Below are positions 8,450-16,904 of a stretch of 40,369 nt of DNA, in pieces (the stretch's first letter is position 1; every line of letters starts with the position of its first letter). The notes under the pieces are model-generated. The model worked only from the letters and a program-made list of their open reading frames with translations. It was not told the DNA's origin and ran no database searches. The DNA lies in assembly GCA_959026535.1 (NCBI GenBank), contig CAUFMB010000017.1, positions 1-40,369 on the forward strand, given 5' to 3'. The stretch is from an uncultured Collinsella sp. GTDB taxonomy: Bacteria > Actinomycetota > Coriobacteriia > Coriobacteriales > Coriobacteriaceae. Position numbers and translations under genes: made by a program.

Positions 8450-9058
8450 CTAGCGCAGCTGGGCGTAATGGTTGTAAATCGTAATAGCCGTGGGATAAAG
8501 ATAGCGCCCGGACTGGATCACATAGACCAGACCCTGCGCAAAACAGGAGAAGAACAACTCATCGAGCGTCGACTCCCCCACCATCTTGCGCAGCGCATGC
8601 GCATAGTCGCCGTGGCGGTTGGGCTCGATGGCATCGGCCACAAAGACCACCATATCGAGCGGCGTCATGTCGCAGGCACCCACGGTGTGACGGTCGACAG
8701 CCTGGAAAACGGCCGGCGACAACTCGGGGAAAAGCTGCGGAAGCTCATAGGCGGCAACAGGGCCGTGCAGCAGCGGCGTCGCGGCAGAGGGCGAACCCGC
8801 AATCTTAATGCCGTAATGCAAGGCGCGTGTGACCAGCTCATCGTCGGAGAGCACCTTATCCCAGTCATGGATCAGACCGGCAGCGGCGGCATCAAAGCGA
8901 TCGACACCGTACACCTCTGCCAGATGCAGCGCGGTCTCGGCAACGCCCAACGAATGCACATAGCGCTTGCGCTTATCCTTCATGCGCACGTCGAGCAGCC
9001 CTTGAATGCGCTTAAGCAGCGCGCGATCATCGCCCTCAAACTGATCCTCTACCGACAA
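8450..9058 (-). CDS. yqeK: YqeK-type HD-domain hydrolase (probable Ap4A hydrolase)
   Basis: A 202-residue HD-superfamily metal-dependent hydrolase. Members of the YqeK family cleave diadenosine tetraphosphate symmetrically. Metal-ligand motifs are visible as the first His in RYVHSLGVAETA, the HD pair in GLIHDWDK, and later His/Asp in RHTVGACDMTPLDMVVFVAD. Its position between nadD and rsfS is the usual context and supports the subfamily call. Substrate is inferred from the family only. Confidence 0.88.
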   Translation of the reverse strand: MSVEDQFEGDDRALLKRIQGLLDVRMKDKRKRYVHSLGVAETALHLAEVYGVDRFDAAAAGLIHDWDKVLSDDELVTRALHYGIKIAGSPSAATPLLHGPVAAYELPQLFPELSPAVFQAVDRHTVGACDMTPLDMVVFVADAIEPNRHGDYAHALRKMVGESTLDELFFSCFAQGLVYVIQSGRYLYPTAITIYNHYAQLR

Positions 9059-9070
9059 CGTTCTCCCCCA

Positions 9071-9748
9071 TCACTCAAAATCTTCTTGGCCCAGATCGGC
9101 ATACAGACCGCGTTTGCGAATGTAGCCAAGCACGGACTCGCTCGTAAGATAGCGCACGCTCATGCCGCGGGCAACTCGCTTACGAATGTTCGTCGAGCTA
9201 ATCGCCAGCGCAGGAATCTGAATATAGCGCACGTCGAACGGCAGGCCCGACTCTTTGATCCGCGCGCGAGCCGTATCGATATCGAAACCGGGACGTGTCG
9301 CGGCAATAAAGGTTGCCAGCTCGGCAATCTTGTCAGCATGATGCCAGGTCACAATATCGATAATCGCATCGGCACCCGTAATAAAGTAGAGCTTTACCTG
9401 TGGCGGGTAATACTCGCGCAGGGCGCGCAGCGTATCGGCAGTATAGGTAACACCTTCGCGATCGATCTCGAAACGACTCGCCAAAAAGGCCGGATTCGCA
9501 GCGGTGGCGAGGACCGTCATGGCATAACGGTCCTCGGCGGGCGTAACCGGTTTGTCGAGCTTAAAGGCGGGTGACCCTGCCGGCATAAAGAGCACGGCAT
9601 CCAAGTCGAGCGACTCGCGCGCCTGCTCGGCAGTCACTAAGTGCCCGTAATGAATCGGATCAAAGGTGCCGCCCATGATGCCGAGCCTAAACTCCTGCCC
9701 GTCCTCGATAGGCAGCTCGGGCAAACCGATTCCACCGCGCAGCGACAT
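9071..9748 (-). CDS. nadD: Nicotinate-nucleotide adenylyltransferase
   Basis: NadD converts nicotinate mononucleotide and ATP to deamido-NAD in NAD synthesis. The nucleotidyltransferase signatures GIMGGTFDPIHYGHL (near residues 23-37) and ISSTNIRKRVA (near 190) are present. The 225-residue protein carries about 20 extra N-terminal residues before the Rossmann fold. Four bases separate it from the obgE stop, so it is cotranscribed with obgE. Confidence 0.95.
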   Translation of the reverse strand: MSLRGGIGLPELPIEDGQEFRLGIMGGTFDPIHYGHLVTAEQARESLDLDAVLFMPAGSPAFKLDKPVTPAEDRYAMTVLATAANPAFLASRFEIDREGVTYTADTLRALREYYPPQVKLYFITGADAIIDIVTWHHADKIAELATFIAATRPGFDIDTARARIKESGLPFDVRYIQIPALAISSTNIRKRVARGMSVRYLTSESVLGYIRKRGLYADLGQEDFE

Positions 9749-9751
9749 GGC

Positions 9752-11206
9752 TTACTCGCCCTCCGGGGTCTCAACATCGTCAGCGACGTCCGCCGCATCG
9801 ACAACCTCGACGCCCGTATCCGCGGCATCTGCCACCTCAACGACCTCAACGGTGCCCTCGAGTTCATCCTCGTACTCCGAGAAGTCCTCAGCGCCCTCAA
9901 AGTCAAAGGCGCGCTGGCAAATGCGGACCTCGTCGCCCGCACGGCAACCGGCCTTCTCGAGCGCGTCGTCAACACCCATATGCGCAAACTTATGCTGCAG
10001 GTAAATGACGGCTTCCTCATTTTCCCAGTCGGTCTGAATGACCATGCGCTCGATGGCACGGCCGACCACGCGGAAGGCACCGGGCTCTTCCTGGACAATG
10101 CAGAAACGCTTCTCACGCTGCAGGCGACGACGCTCCCACTCATCGTCGCGCAGAACAACCGGCTCATCAGAGACAGCCAACTCGGCGCGCAGCTTAGCCA
10201 CCTGCTCGCCCACGGCAAGCATCAGCGTGTTGAGGCCGGCGCCCGTAACAGCAGACACGGCAAAGAACATATGTCCATCGTCGAGCGCTGCGCGCTTGAG
10301 GTCGGCAATCTTGTCGGCCGTGCCCGGCGCGTCGCACTTGTTGGCAACGACGATCTGCGGACGCTCCGAAAGCTCGGCGCCATACTGCTCGAGCTCGCGG
10401 TTGATGATGCGATAGTCCTCAACCGGATCGCGATCCTCAAAACCGCCCGTCATGTCGACGACATGCATGATCAGGGCCGTACGCTCAATGTGGCGCAAGA
10501 ACTGGTGACCCAGGCCCTTGCCCTCGCTCGCGCCCTCGATAAGACCGGGGACGTCGGCAACGACGTAAGAATATTCGCCGGCACGCACCATGCCGAGGTT
10601 CGGCACGAGCGTGGTAAACGGGTAGTCGGCAATCTTAGGACGGGCGGCACTCATGCGCGCGATGAGCGATGACTTACCCACCGAGGGGAAGCCCACGAGC
10701 GCGGCATCGGCCATGAGCTTCATCTCGAGCTCGATCCAGTGCTCCTCGGCCGGCTCGCCCAGCTGGGCGAACGCGGGCGCACGGCGCACCGATGTCACAA
10801 AGTGGGTATTGCCCAGGCCGCCGGCGCCACCGGGCGCCACGACAACGCGCTCGCCATCGTGCACCAGATCGGCAATCTCGAACATCGGGGTCTGCGTCTC
10901 GGGGTCGAGCTCGCGCACCACGGTACCCATAGGGACCTTGAGAATCAGGTCCTCGCCGCTCTTACCGTTACGACGGGCACCCTGCCCGTGCGTGCCGCGC
11001 TCGGCGCGGAAGTGATGCTTAAAGCGGTAATCGATCAGCGAAGACAGCTGAGCATCGGCCTGGATGACGACATTGCCGCCACGACCGCCGTCGCCGCCAT
11101 CGGGGCCGCCCTTGGGGACAAATGCCTCGCGCCTAAACGACATGCATCCGGCTCCGCCGTCGCCGCCGCACACGTTAATGCGGCTGATATCGGTGAACTG
11201 TGACAA
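9752..11206 (-). CDS. obgE: GTPase Obg/CgtA
   Basis: Essential GTPase acting in 50S assembly and stress responses. The glycine-rich OBG fold covers residues 1-165. The G domain has the P-loop GFPSVGKS (172-179), DVPG (218-221) and NKCD (289-292). A C-terminal OCT domain (about 355-435) follows, and then a long acidic Glu/Asp/Val tail to residue 484. The start is TTG at 11206 with AGGAGG eight bases upstream. A terminator-like hairpin separates it from rpmA, so its level may differ from the ribosomal proteins. Confidence 0.96.
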   Translation of the reverse strand: MSQFTDISRINVCGGDGGAGCMSFRREAFVPKGGPDGGDGGRGGNVVIQADAQLSSLIDYRFKHHFRAERGTHGQGARRNGKSGEDLILKVPMGTVVRELDPETQTPMFEIADLVHDGERVVVAPGGAGGLGNTHFVTSVRRAPAFAQLGEPAEEHWIELEMKLMADAALVGFPSVGKSSLIARMSAARPKIADYPFTTLVPNLGMVRAGEYSYVVADVPGLIEGASEGKGLGHQFLRHIERTALIMHVVDMTGGFEDRDPVEDYRIINRELEQYGAELSERPQIVVANKCDAPGTADKIADLKRAALDDGHMFFAVSAVTGAGLNTLMLAVGEQVAKLRAELAVSDEPVVLRDDEWERRRLQREKRFCIVQEEPGAFRVVGRAIERMVIQTDWENEEAVIYLQHKFAHMGVDDALEKAGCRAGDEVRICQRAFDFEGAEDFSEYEDELEGTVEVVEVADAADTGVEVVDAADVADDVETPEGE

Positions 11207-11221
11207 CAGAATCGCCTCCTA

Positions 11222-11266
11222 CAAAAAAGAGGGAGACCCTTGAATCCTAAAACTCAAGTGCCTCCC
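11222..11266 (-). terminator. Terminator-like hairpin between rpmA and obgE
   Basis: On the minus strand GGGAG and CTTGA in one arm pair with TCAAG and CTCCC in the other (11231-11243 with 11254-11266), with a 10-nt loop and an internal mismatch patch, followed by TCTTTTTT. It would reduce transcription from the rplU-rpmA promoter into obgE. Confidence 0.65.
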
Positions 11267-11291
11267 ACATATGTGCTCTATGAAGGGTGAA

Positions 11292-11549
11292 TTACGCGTT
11301 CGCGAGCGGGCGTACGCTGACCCTGTGCTTGATACCCTTGTGGAACTCAACGGTACCGTCGACCAGCGCGAACAGCGTGTCGTCCTTGCCACGGCCAACG
11401 TTCTCACCCGGGTGGATGTGCGTGCCGTGCTGACGGACGAGAATCGTGCCCGTGGTTACCGTCTGGCCGGCATAGCGCTTCGTGCCAAGGCGCTGACCGC
11501 GGGAGTCACGGCCATTACGGGAGGAACCGAGTCCTTTTTTGTGTGCCAT
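11292..11549 (-). CDS. rpmA: 50S ribosomal protein L27
   Basis: L27 lies near the peptidyl-transferase centre. The 85-residue protein begins MAHKKGLGSSRNGRDS, the universal N-terminus, without the cleaved leader found in many Firmicutes. It sits 33 nt after rplU and before obgE in the standard order. Confidence 0.98.
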   Translation of the reverse strand: MAHKKGLGSSRNGRDSRGQRLGTKRYAGQTVTTGTILVRQHGTHIHPGENVGRGKDDTLFALVDGTVEFHKGIKHRVSVRPLANA

Positions 11550-11582
11550 TGTGTATACCTACTCTTTCGTTACGAGTGTAAT

Positions 11583-11957
11583 CTACTCGGCGACGGGAGC
11601 CTCGGCAACAGCCTCAGCCTCTGCCTTGACAGCCTTCTTGGCGCGGGAGGTAGCCTGAACCTTCACGATCTTCAGCTTGGTCAGCTGCTGACGGTGACCC
11701 TTCAGACGACGATAGCGCTTGCGCTTGTGGAACTTGAAGACCAGCTGCTTCTCGCCCTTGAACTGCTCAACGATCTGAGCGGTAACCTTGGCCTTGGCCA
11801 GCTTGTCGGGATCGGTGACGATCTTCTTACCATCGTTGAGGAAGATAACCGGCAGGGTGACCTTATCGCCCTCATTGCCCTCGATCTTCTCGACGGTGAT
11901 GACATCGTCGGTGGCGACCTTGTACTGCTTGCCGCCCGTGTTAACGATTGCGTACAT
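11583..11957 (-). CDS. rplU: 50S ribosomal protein L21
   Basis: L21 binds 23S rRNA with L20. The N-terminus MYAIVNTGGKQYKVATDD is diagnostic. I choose ATG 11957 (124 residues) since GAAGGG at 11967-11972 lies nine bases upstream; an upstream ATG would add seven residues over this site. The core ends near residue 103 and an Ala/Lys/Glu-rich tail follows. This is the first gene of the rplU-rpmA-obgE-nadD-yqeK-rsfS run. Confidence 0.97.
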   Translation of the reverse strand: MYAIVNTGGKQYKVATDDVITVEKIEGNEGDKVTLPVIFLNDGKKIVTDPDKLAKAKVTAQIVEQFKGEKQLVFKFHKRKRYRRLKGHRQQLTKLKIVKVQATSRAKKAVKAEAEAVAEAPVAE

Positions 11958-11999
11958 GTTTACTTGCCCTTCATGCATCAGTTAGTGCAACAGCCGAAT

Positions 12000-12028
12000 A
12001 TAGTAGCAGGCGAAAATACCCCCGTCAA
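12000..12028 (-). promoter_or_regulatory. Promoter for rplU operon
   Basis: On the minus strand TTGACG (12023-12028) and TACTAT (12000-12005) are exactly 17 bases apart. Transcription would start near 11993, about 35 nt before rplU. The -35 overlaps the stop codon of the preceding gene, so the ribosomal operon has its own start even though it follows the radical-SAM pair closely. Confidence 0.7.
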
Positions 12029-12837
12029 CGAGTATGTGGAGCAAATCCACAAGTTCGCACAGGTATGGGGCTGACGAGTCGGCCCTCGTCGTCCTCGCAT
12101 GCTTGATTCTGACGCTCGACATCGTAGGAGCAGATGGTCACGAGGTCTTGCATACCGGTGGAAACAATAGGTGCATCCACGCCCGGGGTCAAGCCCTGCA
12201 ACAAAACATCAGCAGCGGAAAGCAAAATTTCCGGACGCATGGAGCCCTCATTATCGGCATGGGTGTCGAGCATGAGCACCAGATGGTCCGGGCGCTCCCC
12301 TGCCGTGAGCTCATAGCCCACCAGTGTGTGGTCAAGGTCTAGGCGCTTGCTCTTCTTACCGCGTGCGTAGTCGATGCCATGGCCTGCACGCAACGTGTCG
12401 ATCGCAGCGCGCACCTCATCGGCGCTCACGGGTGCTTCGGCGTCCAAGTGTAGGTCGATACGGTACGACAGACGCGTGAGTTGCGCCGTCAGCGCCGGCG
12501 TGCGCACGTCGATGTATGCCGCCTCGATGGGGGCCAGATCGGCCGGAGATGCCGCCGCCAGGCGCTCAAACGCCTCGTCGAGTGCGACGAACTCGGTCAT
12601 AAACAGGTCATACCACTCGCAAGTCGACGACGTGCCCACCGGCAGCGCCGACGAAAAGCCCACGCGCATGTGCGGAGAGAAGCCCTGCGTCACGGCATAG
12701 GGCAGCCCCGCGCGACGCACGATGCGCTCAATGGTATGAATCACTTCGAGATGACCCAGGTACTTAAGGCGGTCGCGCTTGCCATAGCGAACGCGAAGCC
12801 TAAAGAGCGTGGGGTTGTCGGTCAGGCGCTCACTCAT
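12025..12837 (-). CDS. Radical-SAM-linked protein, TIGR03936/DUF2344 family
   Basis: A 270-residue protein of unknown function always seen next to, or fused with, a B12-binding radical-SAM protein. RVRYGKRDRLKYLGHLEVIHTIERIVRRAGLPYAVTQGFSPH (residues about 15-56), split over the conserved core, places it in the family. It overlaps the upstream radical-SAM gene by 4 nt, which points to coupled translation and a shared task. In many bacteria ribonuclease G and L21 follow this pair; here only rplU follows. A role in rRNA or tRNA modification is a guess from context. Confidence 0.85.
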   Translation of the reverse strand: MSERLTDNPTLFRLRVRYGKRDRLKYLGHLEVIHTIERIVRRAGLPYAVTQGFSPHMRVGFSSALPVGTSSTCEWYDLFMTEFVALDEAFERLAAASPADLAPIEAAYIDVRTPALTAQLTRLSYRIDLHLDAEAPVSADEVRAAIDTLRAGHGIDYARGKKSKRLDLDHTLVGYELTAGERPDHLVLMLDTHADNEGSMRPEILLSAADVLLQGLTPGVDAPIVSTGMQDLVTICSYDVERQNQACEDDEGRLVSPIPVRTCGFAPHTR

Positions 12838-14711
12838 GCGCGATCACCCACCAATACGTTCTTGGCATGGAGCGTGGGGCAGATTCCGCAACCGGTGCAC
12901 GACGTGCGGGTGCAGTCGGGCGTCGTGACGCCCTCCAGCGAGCGGCGGTATTCGCGCTCGAGGAAGCCGCGCGAGCAACCGGGGCTCACGTGCTCCCAGG
13001 GCAGACGCCAGTCCAGCCCATAGGGCAGGTGCACGAGCTCGTTGAGGTCGATGCCGTTTTTGGCCGCCGCCTCTTTCCAGTTATCGAGCGAGAAATGCTC
13101 CACCCAGGCGTCAAAACGCGAACCGGCACGCCAGGCATCGATGATGACAGGCGTCATGTCACGGCCGGCGCGAGACAGCGCGGCCTCAACGAGCGAGGTT
13201 TCAGCATCATGGTAGTGCACGCGGACCGCACGGTTGCGAACGCTCGTGATGAGGAGCTTCTGACGGCGCTTGACATCGTCGTAATCGAGCTGTGGGCACC
13301 ATTGGAAGGGTGTAGCGGCCTTGGGGATAAACACCGACACCGAGATGGACACCGAGATGGAGCCGCGGCGCGCCTTGGGAACCACGGAGCGGCCGAGCTC
13401 GAGCACATGGTCGGCCAGGTTGGCGATGGCCACGATATCCTCATCGCGCTCGCCGGGAAGGCCCATCATGAAGTAGAGCTTCATGCGGTTCCAACCAGCC
13501 TCGAAGGCCGCCTTGGCCGCACGGTCCAAGTCCTCCTCGGTCACATTCTTGTTGATGATGTCGCGCATGCGCTGACTGCCGGCTTCGGGGGCAAAAGTCA
13601 GGCCGCCCTTCTTTTCGCCAGCGACCGACTCGGCCATATCCACGCCAAACGAATCCAGGCGCTGTGAGGGAATGGACACGCGAATACCCGTATCTTCCAG
13701 ACGGCGGTTGAGCCTGCCGAGCACATCGCGGATGCATGAGTGGTCGGTGGTCGAGAGCGAGGTGAGCGACACCTCGTCATAGCCGGTCTTCTGCAGGCCC
13801 TGGATCACCGAGGACACAATCTGGTCGGCCGAGCGCTCGCGCACCGGACGATAGGTCATGCCGGCCTGGCAAAAACGGCAGCCGCGGGCACAGCCGCGCA
13901 GAATCTCGATAGACAGGCGATCGTGGACGAGCTGCGCGTAGGGCACGCATGACTGTGACAGCGGATTGGTAGCGCCAAAGTCCTCAATGACGCGCTTGTA
14001 GACCACCGGCGGGACGTCTTTGCCCTCACGCGGCACGGTATAGCCATGCGGCGAGCAGGGCTCGTCATAGCGCACCTCATACAGAGACGGCACATAGGTA
14101 CCGGCGACCGTCGCGAGCTGCTCGACAATCTGAGCGCGCGAGACGCCCTCATCGCGCAGGCGACGATGCAGCTGGCAAACCTCAAGCAGTGACACCTCGC
14201 CCTCGCCAATGAGGATGGCATCGAAGAAGGCCGCATACGGCTCGGGGTTATAGACCGAGGGGCCACCGGCGACGATGATGGGGTCGTCCTCGGTGCGGTC
14301 GGCCGCAAGCAGCGGAATGCCAGCGAGATCGAGCGCCTCGAGAAAGTTTGTCACGGCCATCTCGTGCGGCACGTGCATGCCGACGATATCGAACGAGGCC
14401 ACGGGTGCTGCGCCCTCGAGCGACAGCAGCGGGATACCAGCCTCGCGCATGGCATCGCCCATATCGGGCCACGGCACATAGCCGCGCTCGCAGGAAATGC
14501 CCTCGGCCTGATTGAGGATGTTGTACAGGATGGCAATACCCTGGTTGGGCAGGCCAACCTCGTACACATCCGGGTAAATCATGCAGCAACGATAGTCGGC
14601 ATCGGCCTTGGAGAGCGTGCCCCACTCATGGTCGATATAGCGGCTCGGCTTCTCGACCTTTGCGAGCAGGGGCTCAATCAAGTGAAAACAGTCTTGGTAT
14701 GGAACGCGCAA
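12834..14711 (-). CDS. B12-binding-type radical SAM protein (TIGR03960 family)
   Basis: A 625-residue enzyme with an N-terminal cobalamin-binding-like region (MIYPDVYEVGLPNQG onward, about 40-200). The central radical-SAM domain has its 4Fe-4S cysteines at C274, C278 and C281 (RGCARGCRFC). A C-terminal cluster follows with C600, C605, C608 and C611 (CTRTSCTGCGIC). Substrate is unknown; the family is encoded with the DUF2344 partner, as here. The additional four-Cys cluster could hold a second iron-sulfur centre or zinc. The gene lies 9 nt after the DUF697-like gene. Confidence 0.9.
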   Translation of the reverse strand: MRVPYQDCFHLIEPLLAKVEKPSRYIDHEWGTLSKADADYRCCMIYPDVYEVGLPNQGIAILYNILNQAEGISCERGYVPWPDMGDAMREAGIPLLSLEGAAPVASFDIVGMHVPHEMAVTNFLEALDLAGIPLLAADRTEDDPIIVAGGPSVYNPEPYAAFFDAILIGEGEVSLLEVCQLHRRLRDEGVSRAQIVEQLATVAGTYVPSLYEVRYDEPCSPHGYTVPREGKDVPPVVYKRVIEDFGATNPLSQSCVPYAQLVHDRLSIEILRGCARGCRFCQAGMTYRPVRERSADQIVSSVIQGLQKTGYDEVSLTSLSTTDHSCIRDVLGRLNRRLEDTGIRVSIPSQRLDSFGVDMAESVAGEKKGGLTFAPEAGSQRMRDIINKNVTEEDLDRAAKAAFEAGWNRMKLYFMMGLPGERDEDIVAIANLADHVLELGRSVVPKARRGSISVSISVSVFIPKAATPFQWCPQLDYDDVKRRQKLLITSVRNRAVRVHYHDAETSLVEAALSRAGRDMTPVIIDAWRAGSRFDAWVEHFSLDNWKEAAAKNGIDLNELVHLPYGLDWRLPWEHVSPGCSRGFLEREYRRSLEGVTTPDCTRTSCTGCGICPTLHAKNVLVGDRA

Positions 14712-14720
14712 AAGAAACCC

Positions 14721-15650
14721 CTAAGCAGCGAGATCGGATGCATCCTCGAAAGGACTCATGGGACGGGTGGCACCGGCGACCGTGGTCACCAGGTCGCGGA
14801 CGCGCGAGAACGTGGCGGCAGCCACCTCGTTGGCACGGCTGTAGTCAATATCGCGCTCGTAGAGTGACACGAGCGCACGGCCCATGCCATAGGTTCCCGC
14901 GGCGGCGGTCAGCGCCTTGACGGCAAACCCAATATGCGGCGTCTGCTTTACCAGGGCGCGGGTGACGGCGCGGAGCACCAAGCCGCCGGAAAGCACGCCC
15001 GCGACCTCATAACCGCGCTCGGGCTTAATGCCGCGTCCAAAGATGGCCGCCAGCTCAAAGACCATGCCCACCTGCGCCAGCGCCATAACGGGATAATCGG
15101 CCCCCGGCAAAAACACCAGCGCGCCCGTCGCCATATTGGTAAGCGCGCACGAGGTGATGATGCGGTTAGCGGCCGCAATACGCATAAAGGCGAAATTCGC
15201 CGCAAATGCCGTCTCCTTGTCCGTGCGATCGAGAATCCAGCGGGCAAGCGTCTCGAGCAGATACGTCTTATCGGTGGCCGCCACCGCGCCGAGCATGGGC
15301 GTGGACTCCTGGATAAAAGGCACCTCGACAGCGGACTCGGCCAGCACGCACACGGGGGCGCCGGCAATCACGAGTTCCTGCACGGCGCTCTCAAGACGGT
15401 CGGATCCGCACGAAAGCACCAGCACCACATCGGTATCGGTCTTGGGGACGATACGGTCCTCACCCAGGCGCTCAACGCGCACAATGCCCGACGTCGTCTG
15501 CGGCACGAAGGCATCGCGCACCGTCTCAACCAAAAAACGCGAGGCAGACGAATCGAGGTAGACGGACACGCGAACCGGCGTGTCGGAATCCTTCTTGGTG
15601 GTCGCGCCCATCTTAAAGACGCGGGTCAGCTTGTCCACGGGAATCTTCAT
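14721..15650 (-). CDS. DUF697-like membrane-associated protein
   Basis: A 309-residue protein. The N-terminal half (about 25-135) reads like a Rossmann-type or GTPase-like fold without a P-loop. The second half matches the DUF697/YcjF style membrane region: ANRIITSCALTNMATGALVFLPGADYPVMALAQVGMVFELAAIFG, with several hydrophobic helices up to about residue 265. Function is unknown. Its place directly after rodA (18-nt gap) and before the radical-SAM pair suggests cotranscription with the cell-shape genes, but a role in envelope growth is only inference. Confidence 0.7.
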   Translation of the reverse strand: MKIPVDKLTRVFKMGATTKKDSDTPVRVSVYLDSSASRFLVETVRDAFVPQTTSGIVRVERLGEDRIVPKTDTDVVLVLSCGSDRLESAVQELVIAGAPVCVLAESAVEVPFIQESTPMLGAVAATDKTYLLETLARWILDRTDKETAFAANFAFMRIAAANRIITSCALTNMATGALVFLPGADYPVMALAQVGMVFELAAIFGRGIKPERGYEVAGVLSGGLVLRAVTRALVKQTPHIGFAVKALTAAAGTYGMGRALVSLYERDIDYSRANEVAAATFSRVRDLVTTVAGATRPMSPFEDASDLAA

Positions 15651-15668
15651 AGCAAACCCCTCCAGCGG

Positions 15669-16895
15669 TTACGCGGCGCCCGAACGATGCCGCCATATGG
15701 ATTGTACGATACCCACCGTCAGCAGCTGAATCATCATCGAAGACGAACCGAAGCTAATAAACGGTAGCGGAATACCGGTAATCGGCATCATGCCGATGCA
15801 CATGCCGATGTTTTCGAAGGTCTGGAACGCCCACATGCCGACGATACCTACGCATGATAAGCGTAGGAACAGAGACTCGCACTTAAAAGCAACGCGGATC
15901 GTCGAGAAGATGAGCAGTACGTACAAGCACAGCAGCAAAAAGGAGCCGCAAAAGCCAAAGGTCTCGGACAGAAAGGCGAAGACGAAGTCGGTGTGGAACT
16001 CAGGCAGAAAGCCGCCGGCCGACTGCGTCGCATGGCCCAAACCCTTACCAAAGAAGCCACCCGAGCCAACGGCGATAAGCGACTGCTGCAGGTTGTAGGC
16101 ATCGTCCGAATCGGCATTATCGGGGTCGATAAAGACCGTCAGACGGTTCATCTGATACTGCTTGATAAGCACATCGTGGCCGAGCAACGAATCAAAGACC
16201 GAATCGAGCGCCAGGACGAGGGCCACCAGGCCCACGAGCAGGGCCAGGGTCGACAGCACCCATTCGCGGCGTGCACCACTCATACAAATGACGATGGCGC
16301 CCGAAACCAGCACGACAAGGCCCGAGCCCAGGTCGCCCATGGCGACGACGGCCAAAAACGGAATGGACAACATGCCGCAGAGCTTGACGTAGTCGCGAAC
16401 GGTATCGATGCGACCGTTATACTGCGAGCCAAGCGTAGCAATAAAGAAGATGGTGATGAGCTTGGCAAGCTCAACCGGCTGGAATGTCAAGCCGATACCG
16501 GGAATCTTGATCCAGCCCGTCATGCCCAGACCGCCCGTATAGGACAGACCCGGAATCTTGGGCGAGAGGATCACGATCAGGTCGATGACGAGCAACGCCG
16601 TCGAGAAATTGGAAATACCGCGCAGGTCGGAGCGCCAGACCAGCACCGCCAGCACCGTGCCGATGCCAATTCCCAGCAGATGGCGTGAGAACGAAGCATC
16701 GGCCTTAAACTGCGAAGCCGACCAGATAATGATGGCACCGTAGGCGACGAGCGCCACTGTAGCCACGAGCACACCGATATGGACCTTTTGGCGAAACGTG
16801 CCGCGCGAGGCCGAAAGTTGCTTGTTGACGCGGTCCAGGCTGCTACGAGAGCCGGTCTTGGTTGAACGGAACAGATCCGCCGGAGAAAAATCCAT
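15669..16895 (-). CDS. rodA: RodA-type SEDS peptidoglycan polymerase
   Basis: A 408-residue SEDS protein with about ten membrane segments that polymerises glycan strands with PBP2. Family stretches include GWIKIPGIGLTFQPVELAKL, DLGSGLVVL, SGGFFGKGLGHATQ with the catalytic-region Asp in HTDFVFAF, and the C-terminal MMPITGIPLPFISFGSSSM, which together mark SEDS. An unusually long cytoplasmic N-terminus (about 38 residues, basic) precedes the first helix. The gene follows mrdA by 9 nt, which favours RodA over FtsW. Confidence 0.93.
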   Translation of the reverse strand: MDFSPADLFRSTKTGSRSSLDRVNKQLSASRGTFRQKVHIGVLVATVALVAYGAIIIWSASQFKADASFSRHLLGIGIGTVLAVLVWRSDLRGISNFSTALLVIDLIVILSPKIPGLSYTGGLGMTGWIKIPGIGLTFQPVELAKLITIFFIATLGSQYNGRIDTVRDYVKLCGMLSIPFLAVVAMGDLGSGLVVLVSGAIVICMSGARREWVLSTLALLVGLVALVLALDSVFDSLLGHDVLIKQYQMNRLTVFIDPDNADSDDAYNLQQSLIAVGSGGFFGKGLGHATQSAGGFLPEFHTDFVFAFLSETFGFCGSFLLLCLYVLLIFSTIRVAFKCESLFLRLSCVGIVGMWAFQTFENIGMCIGMMPITGIPLPFISFGSSSMMIQLLTVGIVQSIWRHRSGAA

Positions 16896-16904
16896 CGCAA
16901 CCTC

